Below the pieces are notes generated by a model. That model saw only the letters and a list, made by a program, of their open reading frames with translations. It made no database searches and was not told the origin of the DNA. Below are positions 51,701-58,889 of a stretch of DNA of 64,000 nucleotides, piece by piece (the first letter of the stretch is position 1; each line of letters opens with the position of its first letter). Source of the stretch: JBGAHD01 sp044226395 (lineage in GTDB: Bacteria > Pseudomonadota > Gammaproteobacteria > Xanthomonadales > Ahniellaceae); NCBI GenBank assembly GCA_044226395.1, contig JBGAHD010000004.1, positions 1 through 64,000 of the forward strand, in the 5' to 3' direction. Both the position numbers and the translations under genes were made by a program.

Positions 51701-52218
51701 TTGCCGATGCTGATCTCGTCGTCCTTGTCGAGCGCTTGCGGTCGACCGGCGGCGAGGCGATGACGGCGCGTGCGCGCGATCAGGTCCTCGATCATCGCGG
51801 TCAGGCCCATGTGCATGCCGTCGTTGGGGTGGTAGATGCGCTCCACGCCGTAGGCCTGCAGTTCGGCGATCTCTTCGGGCGTGATCGTGCCGCCGCCGCC
51901 GCCGAACACGCGAATGTGCGACGCGCCGCGTTCGCGCAGCATGTCGACCATGTACTTGAAGTACTCCATGTGGCCGCCCTGATAGCTCGACAGGGCGATG
52001 CCGTCGGCGTCTTCCTGCAAGGCGGCGCGCACCACGTCCTCGACCGAGCGGTTGTGACCCAGATGCACGACCTCGGCGCCTTGCGACTGGATCAGGCGCC
52101 GCATGATGTTGATCGCGGCGTCGTGGCCATCGAACAGCGAGGCGGCGGTGACGAACCGCAGCGGGCTGGCTTCGGTGGCGCTCTCGGGCGAGGGAATGCG
52201 ATTGACGGGCGTGCTCAT
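48751..52218 (-). CDS. icmF: Fused isobutyryl-CoA mutase (IcmF)
   Basis: This 1155-residue adenosylcobalamin enzyme interconverts isobutyryl-CoA and n-butyryl-CoA (EC 5.4.99.13). It carries its own G-protein chaperone. The B12 domain is N-terminal with the cobalt-ligand motif DGHDAAINIM (D30-G31-H32). The MeaB-like GTPase has GLTGTGGAGKSS near 207 and NKFD near 340. The mutase barrel occupies about 600-1100, with GVYPYRRTGEDPTRMFAGEG in place of the methylmalonyl-CoA mutase substrate motif, then STAFDSVTLYGEDPHTRPD and SVSMTINGPAPIIL. It is full length for IcmF. The ATG at 52218 gives the usual N-terminal extension. The gene stands alone on the minus strand. Confidence 0.94.
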   Translation of the reverse strand: MSTPVNRIPSPESATEASPLRFVTAASLFDGHDAAINIMRRLIQSQGAEVVHLGHNRSVEDVVRAALQEDADGIALSSYQGGHMEYFKYMVDMLRERGASHIRVFGGGGGTITPEEIAELQAYGVERIYHPNDGMHMGLTAMIEDLIARTRRHRLAAGRPQALDKDDEISIGKMISAIEEGEIPEAELTHLRKAWQLAGGKTPVIGLTGTGGAGKSSVTDELLNRFLACFPQMRIAVISVDPTRRRSGGALLGDRIRMNSLRSKRVYMRSMATRRQNVATNIVLKDCIACLRGLGYDLVMVETAGIGQSDSEIVDLVDFPVYVMTSDYGAASQLEKIDMIDYAELIVLNKFDKRGAEDALRDVRKQWKRNRVAFKLTDEQVPVYPTIASQFNDPGVTWMFTQLCRLVREKLNLPAERWTPEIDTSLREPRATVLIPGARVRYLAEISEQGRGINRQIETQSEIASRAQSYFDTLSELADPALPKALALYPDEALHETGADRSLLTLRQRYNEAIKSLTHEAVNLLREWPARRRAITDEFNEYQVRDKVIRVENYRESLSHQKIAKIAAPTYRDWGDLLKFLQKENLPGAYPYTGGVYPYRRTGEDPTRMFAGEGTPERTNRRFHYLSLGQPAARLSTAFDSVTLYGEDPHTRPDILGKIGNSGVSIATVDDMKKLYSGFDLCDPKTSVSMTINGPAPIILAMFMNTAIDQQVEKYLREDKARWDAAHAVIEKIYANRKRPRYEGMLPEGNDGLGLGLLGVSGAEVVDRETYERIKACTLESVRGTVQADILKEDQAQNTCIFSTEFALRMMGDIQQYFVDRKVRNFYSVSISGYHIAEAGANPISQLAFTLSNGFTIVEYYLARGMKIDDFAPNLSFFFSNGMDPEYTVIGRVARRIWARAMRERYNAAPRSQMLKYHVQTSGRSLHAQEIQFNDIRTTLQALYALFDNCNSLHTNAYDEAITTPTEESVRRAVAIQLIINRELGLNFCENPWQGSFIVDALTDIVEEAVYKEFDAISERGGVLGAMDTMYQRGKIQEESLYYEHKKHDGSLPLIGVNTYLPKEHAGDITTAIELIRSTPEEKRQQIDNVASYRDNRNAVRAELGVAEGALSQLQHIARARENVFAALMEAVKYNSLGQISHALYEVGGEYRRNM

Positions 52219-52347
52219 GGCGATCCTGGCGGCGGTACGCGAGCGCCGATTGTAGCGCGTCGACCCCGCCGCCCGCCCGCGTCCAGTGATAGCCCGGCAA
52301 GCCTTGGCGCGTAGTTGAAATCAGCGTTTGAAATCGGAGTTCGACCG

Positions 52348-53463
52348 ATGCGTTTTTCGAGGGTGTCCGCCGCGCTGCTGCTCGGTCTGGCCGTGGTCTC
52401 ACCGGTCCACGCCGTGACCTATTGCGTGACCAATGGCCTGGAATTGCAGAACGCGCTGACCGCCGCCGCGGCCTCGACCGCCGACGATTCGATCCGACTG
52501 CATCAGGGCATCTTCACGCCCTCGTCGATGGGTTTCACGTATCAATCGCAGAACACCGGCTGGCTGGACATCTCCGGCGGCTGGCGCTCGATCAACGCCA
52601 CGCCCTGCGACGAGCAGGTCGGCACTGCCGCGACCACCGTCGTCGAGGGCGCGGGTCAGTTTCGCGCGCTGACCATCATCTATTTTTCGGCCACGACGCC
52701 CAGCGCGGGGCCGCGCTACACGGTGTCGAACTTCACCGTGACCAATGGCGCGGTTTTCGGCCAGAGCGGCGGGTCGTACGCGGGCGGTCTGCAGATCGCC
52801 TCCTACGTGGACACGCCGACGCGGTTTTGGGTGGACAACATGATCGTCCACTACAACACCACGGAATACTTCACCGGCGGCGCGCAGATCTACGCGAGCC
52901 AGGGCGAAATCCGCGTCGTCAATTCGCTGTTCGACCATAACAGCGCGCCCAACTTCGCGATCGGCCAGCTCGAGACGATCATGGGCAGCGCCACGGCTTC
53001 GGCCAATCAGCGCGTGGTGATCGCCAACAACACCTTCGTCAATGGCACTTGCGCGGGCGCTGGCGCGCGGCCTTGCGGCGTGCGGGTGTTCACCAATGCG
53101 GTGACGCCGACCCTGGTGGTCAACAACCTTTTCAGCAACAACGCCTTCAACGATTTGCATCTGGAAGGCAGTGGTCCGGTCTCGGCCAGCAATAACCTGA
53201 TGGCCACGCCCGGCGGCACCAATCCCAATTTCACCGTGAGCAGTCCGTTGAATGGTCCGCCGGGTTTCGTCGACGCGGCCGGCGGCAATTTTCAGTTGCT
53301 GGAGACCTCGCCCCTGGTCAATCGCGGCATCGCCGACGGCGTGCCCGGTGGCTACTACGGCTACGACCTGACTGGCGGCGTGCGCGTGCGCTTCGGCGAG
53401 ATCGACGTGGGCGCCTACGAGACGCAGACGCAGGAGCTGATGCTGCGCGACGGTTTCGAGTGA
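52348..53463 (+). CDS. Secreted beta-helix protein with C-terminal RDGFE
   Basis: This 371-residue protein has a signal peptide (ALLLGLAVVSPVHA) and the mature start TYCVTNGLELQNALTAAAAS, the same module as in the protein at 25296-26291. The ISGGW motif, then beta-helix rungs with Asn and Gly turns (VSNFTVTNGAVFGQSGG; VVNSLFDHNSAPNF; VVIANNTFVNGTC; LVVNNLFSNNAFNDLHL), follow. The C-terminus reads FGEIDVGAYETQTQ, then LMLRDGFE. Parallel beta-helix fold is likely. No polysaccharide-lyase active site was recognised. CGGAG precedes the ATG at 52348. The gene abuts the next convergent gene without a gap. Confidence 0.75.
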   Translation: MRFSRVSAALLLGLAVVSPVHAVTYCVTNGLELQNALTAAAASTADDSIRLHQGIFTPSSMGFTYQSQNTGWLDISGGWRSINATPCDEQVGTAATTVVEGAGQFRALTIIYFSATTPSAGPRYTVSNFTVTNGAVFGQSGGSYAGGLQIASYVDTPTRFWVDNMIVHYNTTEYFTGGAQIYASQGEIRVVNSLFDHNSAPNFAIGQLETIMGSATASANQRVVIANNTFVNGTCAGAGARPCGVRVFTNAVTPTLVVNNLFSNNAFNDLHLEGSGPVSASNNLMATPGGTNPNFTVSSPLNGPPGFVDAAGGNFQLLETSPLVNRGIADGVPGGYYGYDLTGGVRVRFGEIDVGAYETQTQELMLRDGFE

Positions 53464-54213
53464 TCAGCCGCCGGGCACGAAGCCCGTGCCGCTGAGCACG
53501 CGGTGCAGTTCGCGCGCCCAGCGCAGTTGATCGATCTCGGTGGCGATCTGGTCATTGCGGATCTCGAACATCACGTGCGGCAGGCCGCGATCGATGGCGT
53601 GATGATTGACCGTCCAGCCCAGGTGCGTGCGGCCGTCGTAGGGCTTGTTGTCGCCGATCGGATCGGCGATCAAGGCCAGGCCTTCGATCAAGCGCGCGAC
53701 CGGATCGCGCGAGAGCTTCCACAGCACGCCGATCGGCCAAGGCCGCGCATCGTCGCCCAGCACCGGATTGAAACTGTGGATGGCGATGATCACCGGCGCG
53801 ATGCCGTCGCGCACGCGCGCGTCGATCTCGGCGCGCAAGGCGGCGTGGTAGGGCGCGTGGTAAAGCGCGATGCGGCGCGCACGTTCGGCGTCGGTGATCT
53901 CGAGATTGCCGGGCACGAAGACGTTGTCGCTCTCGGCCAGGATCAGGGTCGCGTTGTCGGGCCGACGATTGAGATCGGTGACCAGGCGCGACACGCCGCC
54001 GAGCATGGCGGTGCAGTCGAACAGCGCGGCCATGTGCCGCGTCACCGCGCTCGCGCCCGGATCCCAGGCGATGTGACTGGCCAGGCGCTCGGCATCCAGG
54101 CCGAGATCGTGCAATTCCGAGGGCACGGCGTTGCTGGCGTGATCGCAGATCAGTAGCACGTCGCGTCGCGATCCTTCGACGCGCTCGAACGGGGCGGAAT
54201 AAGGCAAGGACAT
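53464..54213 (-). CDS. N-formylglutamate amidohydrolase family protein
   Basis: This 249-residue member of the N-formylglutamate amidohydrolase (HutG/FGase) family has LLICDHASNAVPSEL (28-ish), DPGASAVTRHMAALFDCT, VSRLVTDLNRRPDN, and IIAIHSFNPVL near 145. NKPYDGRTHLGWTVNHHAIDRGLPHVMFEIRNDQI comes near the end, with several candidate zinc ligands (His and Asp/Glu). Family members remove a formyl group from N-formylglutamate in histidine breakdown. No other hut genes are nearby, so the physiological substrate may differ. The gene is convergent with the beta-helix gene. Confidence 0.85.
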   Translation of the reverse strand: MSLPYSAPFERVEGSRRDVLLICDHASNAVPSELHDLGLDAERLASHIAWDPGASAVTRHMAALFDCTAMLGGVSRLVTDLNRRPDNATLILAESDNVFVPGNLEITDAERARRIALYHAPYHAALRAEIDARVRDGIAPVIIAIHSFNPVLGDDARPWPIGVLWKLSRDPVARLIEGLALIADPIGDNKPYDGRTHLGWTVNHHAIDRGLPHVMFEIRNDQIATEIDQLRWARELHRVLSGTGFVPGG

Positions 54214-54387
54214 GCCGCGCTATTGTGCCCTCGCCTCGCGCGCGCGACCAGACGTGGCTCGCCCCGCGCACAGGCGCGCTTCAGCCCGATCGCATTGCTC
54301 GACCGGAGCCCATTGCGGGATGACGCGTTTTGCCGGATCGTCATGCGCCGCTGGCACACTGGACGCGTTTTCACCGAGGGAACTTGC

Positions 54388-56007
54388 ATGACCATCGACC
54401 GTTCGCGCACGACCGCCGTGCTCGCCGCCCTGCGCGCGCAGGGCCAACCCGTTTCCCGCCGACAAGTGCTGCGCGCCGCCATGGGCCTGGCCGCCGCGTC
54501 GCTGTTCGCGCCCCTGGTCGACGCCGCCGACGCGCCCAAGCGCGCGCGCTTCGAGGCCTATCCCTTCGCGTTGGGCGTGGGCTCGGGCTATCCGACGCCG
54601 ACCGGCGTGACGCTGTGGACGCGCCTCGCGCCGCAGCCGCTGCAACCGCTGGGCGGGCTCGATGGCGAGAACATCGATGTCGACTGGCAGATCGCCGAGG
54701 ACGAAAAGTTCGCCCGCGTCGTGGGCGAAGGCCGCGTGCGCGCGAACATCGAGAGCGCCTACGCCGCGCACGTCGACGTCGAAGGCCTGCGCCCGGGTCG
54801 CTGGTACTGGTATCGCTTCCGCGCCGGCGACGAGATCAGTCCGGTCGGGCGCACGCGCACGGCCGTGGCCGCGGGCGAGGCCATCGATCGGCTGCGCTTG
54901 GGCCTGGGCTCGTGTCAGCACTACGAGCAGGGGTACTACGGCGCGCATCGTCATCTGTGCGACGAGAATCTGGATCTGATGCTGTTCGTCGGTGATTACA
55001 TTTACGAAAGCACTTGGGGCGATGATTTGGTGCGTCGCCACGCGCGCGCCGAGACCTACACGATCGACGACTATCGCGTGCGTTACGCCCAGACCCACGC
55101 GGACCCCGATCTGCAACGCAGCCACGCCGCCATGCCCTGGGCTCTCGTCTGGGACGATCATGAAGTCGACAACGACTGGGCCGGCGATCAGAGCGAGCAC
55201 CTCGATCCGGATTTCCTGACCCGACGCGCGGCGGCCTTTCGCGCCTTTTTCGAGCATCAGCCCTTGCCGCGACGCATGCGGCCGCGCGGCGCCGACATGC
55301 GCATCTACGACACGCTGACGTTTGGCGATCTGGCGCGCATCCATTTGCTCGACGATCGTCAGTACCGTTCGCCGCAGGCGTGCCCCGATCCGTACAAGGG
55401 CGGCGGTTCCACCGATGTTTTCGCCGATGCATGCGCGGATCTCAATCGCGCCGACCGCACCTTGCTCGGCGCCGAACAGGAAGCCTGGCTCGAACGCCAG
55501 ATCGCGTCGTCGAGCGCGCGCTGGAACGTGATCGCGCAGCAGACCATGCTGGCGCCGTTCGATGCCGATCCGTCGACGCGCATCCGCTCGTGGACCGATG
55601 GCTGGGACGGCTATCCGTCCGCGCGCGAGCGCTTGCTGGCGGTGCTGCGCAAGCACGCGCCGCGCAATGCCGTGGTGCTGGGCGGCGACATTCACGCCAC
55701 CACGGTCAGCGATGTGCACGCACGGCCGTACGACGAAAAATCACCGATCGTGGCGGCGGAATTCTGCGGCACGTCGATCACCTCGCAAGGCTGGCCCGCG
55801 GGGTCGTTCGACGAGCGGTTGCGCATCAATCCGCACGTGAAGTACGCGGTTGGGCACGAGCGCGGTTATCTCACGGTGGCGCTGGACGCCAAGCAATGCG
55901 AGGTCGCGGTGCGCAGCATCGACAGCGAGAAGCATCGCGACACCACGATTCGCACGGCAGCGCGCTTCACCGTGGCCGAAGGCAGTAATCGCATCGAGCG
56001 CGCCTGA
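54388..56007 (+). CDS. phoD: PhoD-type alkaline phosphatase
   Basis: This 539-residue phosphodiesterase/phosphomonoesterase of the PhoD family has a twin-arginine signal (SRRQVLRAAMGLAAASLF), so it is exported folded. The PhoD N-terminal beta domain starts FALGVGSGYPTPTGVTLWTRL. The metallophosphatase core has LGSCQHYEQGYY, LFVGDYIYES, WDDHEVDNDWAG near 255, GGDIHATTVSD near 430. These supply the Asp, His and Cys ligands expected for the Fe/Ca cluster. The ATG at 54388 has GAGGGAA upstream. It likely liberates phosphate from external phosphodiesters. No Pho box could be identified by eye. Confidence 0.9.
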   Translation: MTIDRSRTTAVLAALRAQGQPVSRRQVLRAAMGLAAASLFAPLVDAADAPKRARFEAYPFALGVGSGYPTPTGVTLWTRLAPQPLQPLGGLDGENIDVDWQIAEDEKFARVVGEGRVRANIESAYAAHVDVEGLRPGRWYWYRFRAGDEISPVGRTRTAVAAGEAIDRLRLGLGSCQHYEQGYYGAHRHLCDENLDLMLFVGDYIYESTWGDDLVRRHARAETYTIDDYRVRYAQTHADPDLQRSHAAMPWALVWDDHEVDNDWAGDQSEHLDPDFLTRRAAAFRAFFEHQPLPRRMRPRGADMRIYDTLTFGDLARIHLLDDRQYRSPQACPDPYKGGGSTDVFADACADLNRADRTLLGAEQEAWLERQIASSSARWNVIAQQTMLAPFDADPSTRIRSWTDGWDGYPSARERLLAVLRKHAPRNAVVLGGDIHATTVSDVHARPYDEKSPIVAAEFCGTSITSQGWPAGSFDERLRINPHVKYAVGHERGYLTVALDAKQCEVAVRSIDSEKHRDTTIRTAARFTVAEGSNRIERA

Positions 56008-56016
56008 GCGTCGCGC

Positions 56017-56745
56017 TCAATCGCGCGACCAGTACACCGCCTCGACATGCGCCACGCCGCGCCGCCGCAGGCGCGCGAGTTCGCGTTGATCGGCATTGAC
56101 CGCGATCGCGCGCGCCGCGCGTGACAATAGCGGCGCGTCGTCGGCGCTGTCGGAATAGGCCACGTCCCAGCGCTCGCCGAAGCCGAGTTCGCGCAGCACG
56201 CGGCACTTTTCCTCGTGACGGCAATGACGCGTGCAGGTCCACGTGTCGCCGCGCGGCGCCAGGATCGAACCGGCGATGCGCAGACGGCCCTGCCACGGCG
56301 CGAGCAAGGTCTCGGCCAGCCACGCCGGCGCGCCGGTGGCGACGATGACGTGATCGCCCGCTTGCAAGTGCGCTTCGAGCGCGGCCAGCCCTTCGCGATG
56401 CCAACGCAAGCGTCGCGACGTGGTGACTGCCTCGGTGATGAACTCGGCCAATGACGCGCGCAGCGCCGCTTCGCTCAAGCCCCGCGTCGCTACTTGAAAG
56501 AACGCGCGCGCCGCGATCGGCCGCAGCGGCGGGTGCGCCATCATCGGCAAGTACACCGGCGCGATCGCTAACGCGCGCCAGCGCTTGGCCGGCGAGGCCT
56601 GAATCAAGCCGCGCAGCCACAAGGCGGTGGAGTCGCGATCGATCAGGGTGCCGTCGAGATCGAAGACCACGCGTCGGGGTGGCTTCGGCTCGGAGGTCGC
56701 CGTGTCAGTCACATCGAGGATTCCGCGCGGAACACTGGCGCGCAT
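56017..56745 (-). CDS. HAD-superfamily phosphatase (HAD-IB type)
   Basis: This HAD hydrolase of about 242 residues has motif I VVFDLDGTLIDRDST near the N-terminus, motif II in VIVATGAPAWLAE near 135 and motif IV YSDSADDAPLL near 205. The all-helical cap between motifs I and II and the short size fit the SerB/PGP-like IB group. Substrate unknown. The start is uncertain: ATG at 56745 is used, GTG at 56712 has a GGA nearer to it, and ATG at 56793 is also in frame. It may be the last gene of the minus-strand sigma operon, 76 bases after the cupin gene. Confidence 0.8.
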   Translation of the reverse strand: MRASVPRGILDVTDTATSEPKPPRRVVFDLDGTLIDRDSTALWLRGLIQASPAKRWRALAIAPVYLPMMAHPPLRPIAARAFFQVATRGLSEAALRASLAEFITEAVTTSRRLRWHREGLAALEAHLQAGDHVIVATGAPAWLAETLLAPWQGRLRIAGSILAPRGDTWTCTRHCRHEEKCRVLRELGFGERWDVAYSDSADDAPLLSRAARAIAVNADQRELARLRRRGVAHVEAVYWSRD

Positions 56746-56821
56746 CTTCGCAGAATTCGCGCGCGTGTCGACGCGCGGGCCGTCGCTTGCCACTACGCGG
56801 GGTTTCGATCGAACGCCAGCC

Positions 56822-57313
56822 TCAAAGGCCGGCGGCGGCGAACAAGCGATCGAGCGGCGGGCTGAGCTCGCTGCGAATCAGCAGCAAGGCGCCTTCGGGC
56901 GCGTGGAATTCGGTGTGATGCAGGCCCTGGCGCGCGAGCAGATAGTCGCCGCGATGGTAGAGCTTTCCGGCCCAGTCAATCGTGCCTTCGACGATCAGGC
57001 ACTCTTCGTCTTCGTGATGATGATGCTCGGGCACGCGCGCGCCGGGCGCGAGGCGCCACAGGCTGGTTTGCGCATTGCCGCGACGATCGATGCGCAGCGG
57101 CTTGATCGCGATGCCCGGCAGCAGCGGCAACCAAGGACCGGCGTCGGCCTTGAGCGTCACCGCCTCGTCGGTCGGCCCGGTGGCCGCGAGCACGCGACCG
57201 CGCAAGGCGCGCTTGCGCTCGGCCGGCAGGGTCGTGGGCGCCAGGCCGTCGAGCAGCGCGTCGAGCAGCGCCGGTTCGATGTCGGCGAGATGATCGGGAT
57301 GTGGCCTGCTCAC
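56822..57313 (-). CDS. ChrR-type cupin, putative anti-sigma factor
   Basis: This 163-residue protein has a helical N-terminus (1-60) and a C-terminal cupin (about 65-155). The metal site is visible as PEHHHHEDEECLIVEGTI and a later His in GLHHTEFHAPEG. In ChrR the N-terminal domain binds the sigma factor through zinc held by His and Cys residues; here HPDHLADIEPALLDALL keeps His but has no Cys. Translation overlaps the sigma gene by four bases (ATGA at 57310-57313), which indicates a functional pair. The signal may be a reactive compound sensed by the cupin metal. Confidence 0.82.
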   Translation of the reverse strand: MSRPHPDHLADIEPALLDALLDGLAPTTLPAERKRALRGRVLAATGPTDEAVTLKADAGPWLPLLPGIAIKPLRIDRRGNAQTSLWRLAPGARVPEHHHHEDEECLIVEGTIDWAGKLYHRGDYLLARQGLHHTEFHAPEGALLLIRSELSPPLDRLFAAAGL

Positions 57314-57912
57314 GCGTTGAAACCTCGTTGCTCGAGCATCTCGCGCATCAGGGCCAGGCCCCGGCGGATATGCGATTTGACGGTACCCAGCGGCATGCCC
57401 AGGCGCTCGGCGATCTGCTGGTGCGAAAAGCCCTCGAGAAAGGCCAGCCGCACCAGCTCGCGCTGCTGCGTGCTCAGTTCCGCGAGCGCCGCGTGAATCG
57501 CGCCGCCCACGGCCATGGCGTCGATCAGGTCGACGACCGGCCGTTCTTCACTCTCCGCATACGTGGATTCGCCGTCATCTGGATGCAGCGAATCGGTCAG
57601 TTTGCGATCGGACTGGCGACGCTTGAGGTCGATCGCGCGCGTGTACGCGATCACCGACAACCAGCGCAGCACGCCGCCGCGCTCGGCGGCGTAGTTGGCG
57701 GCGCGGTTCCACACTTGTTGATAGACGTCGCAGACCACTTCCTCGGCGTCATGACCATTTCCGAGCACGCGCATGGCCACGCTGAACACGCGGTCGACGG
57801 TCAGGTCATACAGCCGCGCCAGCGCCTGCGCGTCGCGCCGAACCACGCCGCCGATCAACCGCCCCAGTTCGGAGGCGGTGTCGACGCCGGCTTCGGAGAT
57901 CGCCGTGGTCAT
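57310..57912 (-). CDS. ECF sigma factor of the ChrR-partner type
   Basis: This 200-residue ECF sigma factor has region 2 (about 25-95) with DAEEVVCDVYQQVWNRAANY and RWLSVIAYTRAIDLKRRQ. Region 4 at about 140-195 includes FLEGFSHQQIAERLGMPLGTVKSHIRRGLALM, a standard helix-turn-helix. The four-base overlap with the cupin gene and family context suggest regulation by that protein. The upstream gene on the same strand, 28 bases away, encodes an exported protein and is probably in the same operon. Confidence 0.92.
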   Translation of the reverse strand: MTTAISEAGVDTASELGRLIGGVVRRDAQALARLYDLTVDRVFSVAMRVLGNGHDAEEVVCDVYQQVWNRAANYAAERGGVLRWLSVIAYTRAIDLKRRQSDRKLTDSLHPDDGESTYAESEERPVVDLIDAMAVGGAIHAALAELSTQQRELVRLAFLEGFSHQQIAERLGMPLGTVKSHIRRGLALMREMLEQRGFNA

Positions 57913-57940
57913 GCGCGCGCGCGGCTGGTTCGATGCACGG

Positions 57941-58552
57941 TCAGATCGGCGCCTTGATCCGGATCGACGCGTCGTATTCGTACGTCGACACGGTCACCGA
58001 GGCTTGGCCCATGGCCTTGCCGTTGACTTCCTGACGCAGAACCAAGCCATCGGCGTCGCTCAGCCACACCTTGACGCGCGACTCGGCGTGAATGCCCATC
58101 ACTTCGCCGCTGGTGTCGTATTCGTAAATGTGCGCGGCCTGGCCGTTGACGTCGCCGGCGCCGAGGTCCTTGACGTTGGACAGATTGGCGAAGCCCTGCT
58201 TCATCGCTTCGGGCGTCATCGCCTGGATCATCTTGCTCATGTCCATCGGCAACTTCATCCACTGGCCGCCCTGATTCATGTAGGTCGCGCCGGGCAGGAT
58301 GATGAACTCGGATTGGTCGTTGCGCATGTGGTAGCTGGCCGGCCATTCCACGTCGACGCGGTTGTGATAGGTCTTCTTGCCGCTGGTGACTTCGGACGCG
58401 ATGCGAAAGCGGCCCTTTTCGACCATGCCGTCATAGGCCTTGAGCAGTTTCGCCTTGAGATCGGCCGTGGCGTCGGCGCTGGCCGCGCCGGAGAACACCA
58501 AGCTCAGGGCCAGCATCATCGAGACCAACCAGGGAGAGATCGCGCGCCGCAT
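57941..58552 (-). CDS. Exported LolA-like protein
   Basis: This protein of 203 residues has a signal peptide (MLALSLVFSGAASA). The single beta-rich domain has DGMVEKGRFRIASEVTSGKK, EWPASYHMRNDQSEFIILPGATYM, LSNVKDLGAGDVNGQAAHIYEYD and VKVWLSDADGLVLRQEV. The half-barrel of long strands wrapping a helix recalls LolA/LppX-type lipoprotein or lipid carriers, but the family call is tentative. GGAG lies nine bases before the ATG at 58552. It is first in a minus-strand operon with the third ECF sigma factor and its cupin partner, and may be a target or sensor of that system. Confidence 0.7.
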   Translation of the reverse strand: MRRAISPWLVSMMLALSLVFSGAASADATADLKAKLLKAYDGMVEKGRFRIASEVTSGKKTYHNRVDVEWPASYHMRNDQSEFIILPGATYMNQGGQWMKLPMDMSKMIQAMTPEAMKQGFANLSNVKDLGAGDVNGQAAHIYEYDTSGEVMGIHAESRVKVWLSDADGLVLRQEVNGKAMGQASVTVSTYEYDASIRIKAPI

Positions 58553-58613
58553 CGTCACACTCCAGTGAAAGATGCGCGAAGGATACAACGGCGGGCGACC
58601 GCGGCTGCCAAAG

Positions 58614-58660
58614 CGCGCGAGTGCTCGAGCACTCGCGCGTTCGACCCAACGCGCGTTCGA
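58614..58660. promoter_or_regulatory. 26-bp perfect palindrome with direct repeats
   Basis: Positions 58614-58639 form a perfect 26-bp palindrome centred on CTCGAG, inner part CGAGTGCTCGAGCACTCG. It is followed by two copies of CGCGCGTTCGA (58634-58644 and 58650-58660), the first overlapping the palindrome. It lies in the divergent region between the LolA-like gene and leucine dehydrogenase. It could be an operator or, as RNA, a strong hairpin. The rest of the 337-bp gap shows no gene; TAGACT near 58743 may be a -10 box for leucine dehydrogenase. Confidence 0.6.
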
Positions 58661-58889
58661 ATGCGCGGGCGCCGCGGCGGCGTCAACGCTGTCAGCGCGC
58701 GCGCCTTCCCGCGCGCACTGTCGCCGAGGACAGGCGGTCGGTAGACTACGCGCCATTTCGCGCCACGCCGCGTTCGACGGCGCGTGGCTTTTTGGAGGAA
58801 TTTCAACAAATTCCGGTCGGTTTCTCATCTTGATCCGAGGCGGGGTTGGGCCTCGGTCACGTCGTCTTTTTCTTTCGCGGAGTCGCCCC

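Noticed and set aside
58572..58889. In-frame upstream extension of leucine dehydrogenase
   Set aside because: The added residues are Arg/Ala-rich, cover the 26-bp palindrome and likely promoter, and have no counterpart at the known N-terminus MIFETIANSGHE-type start.
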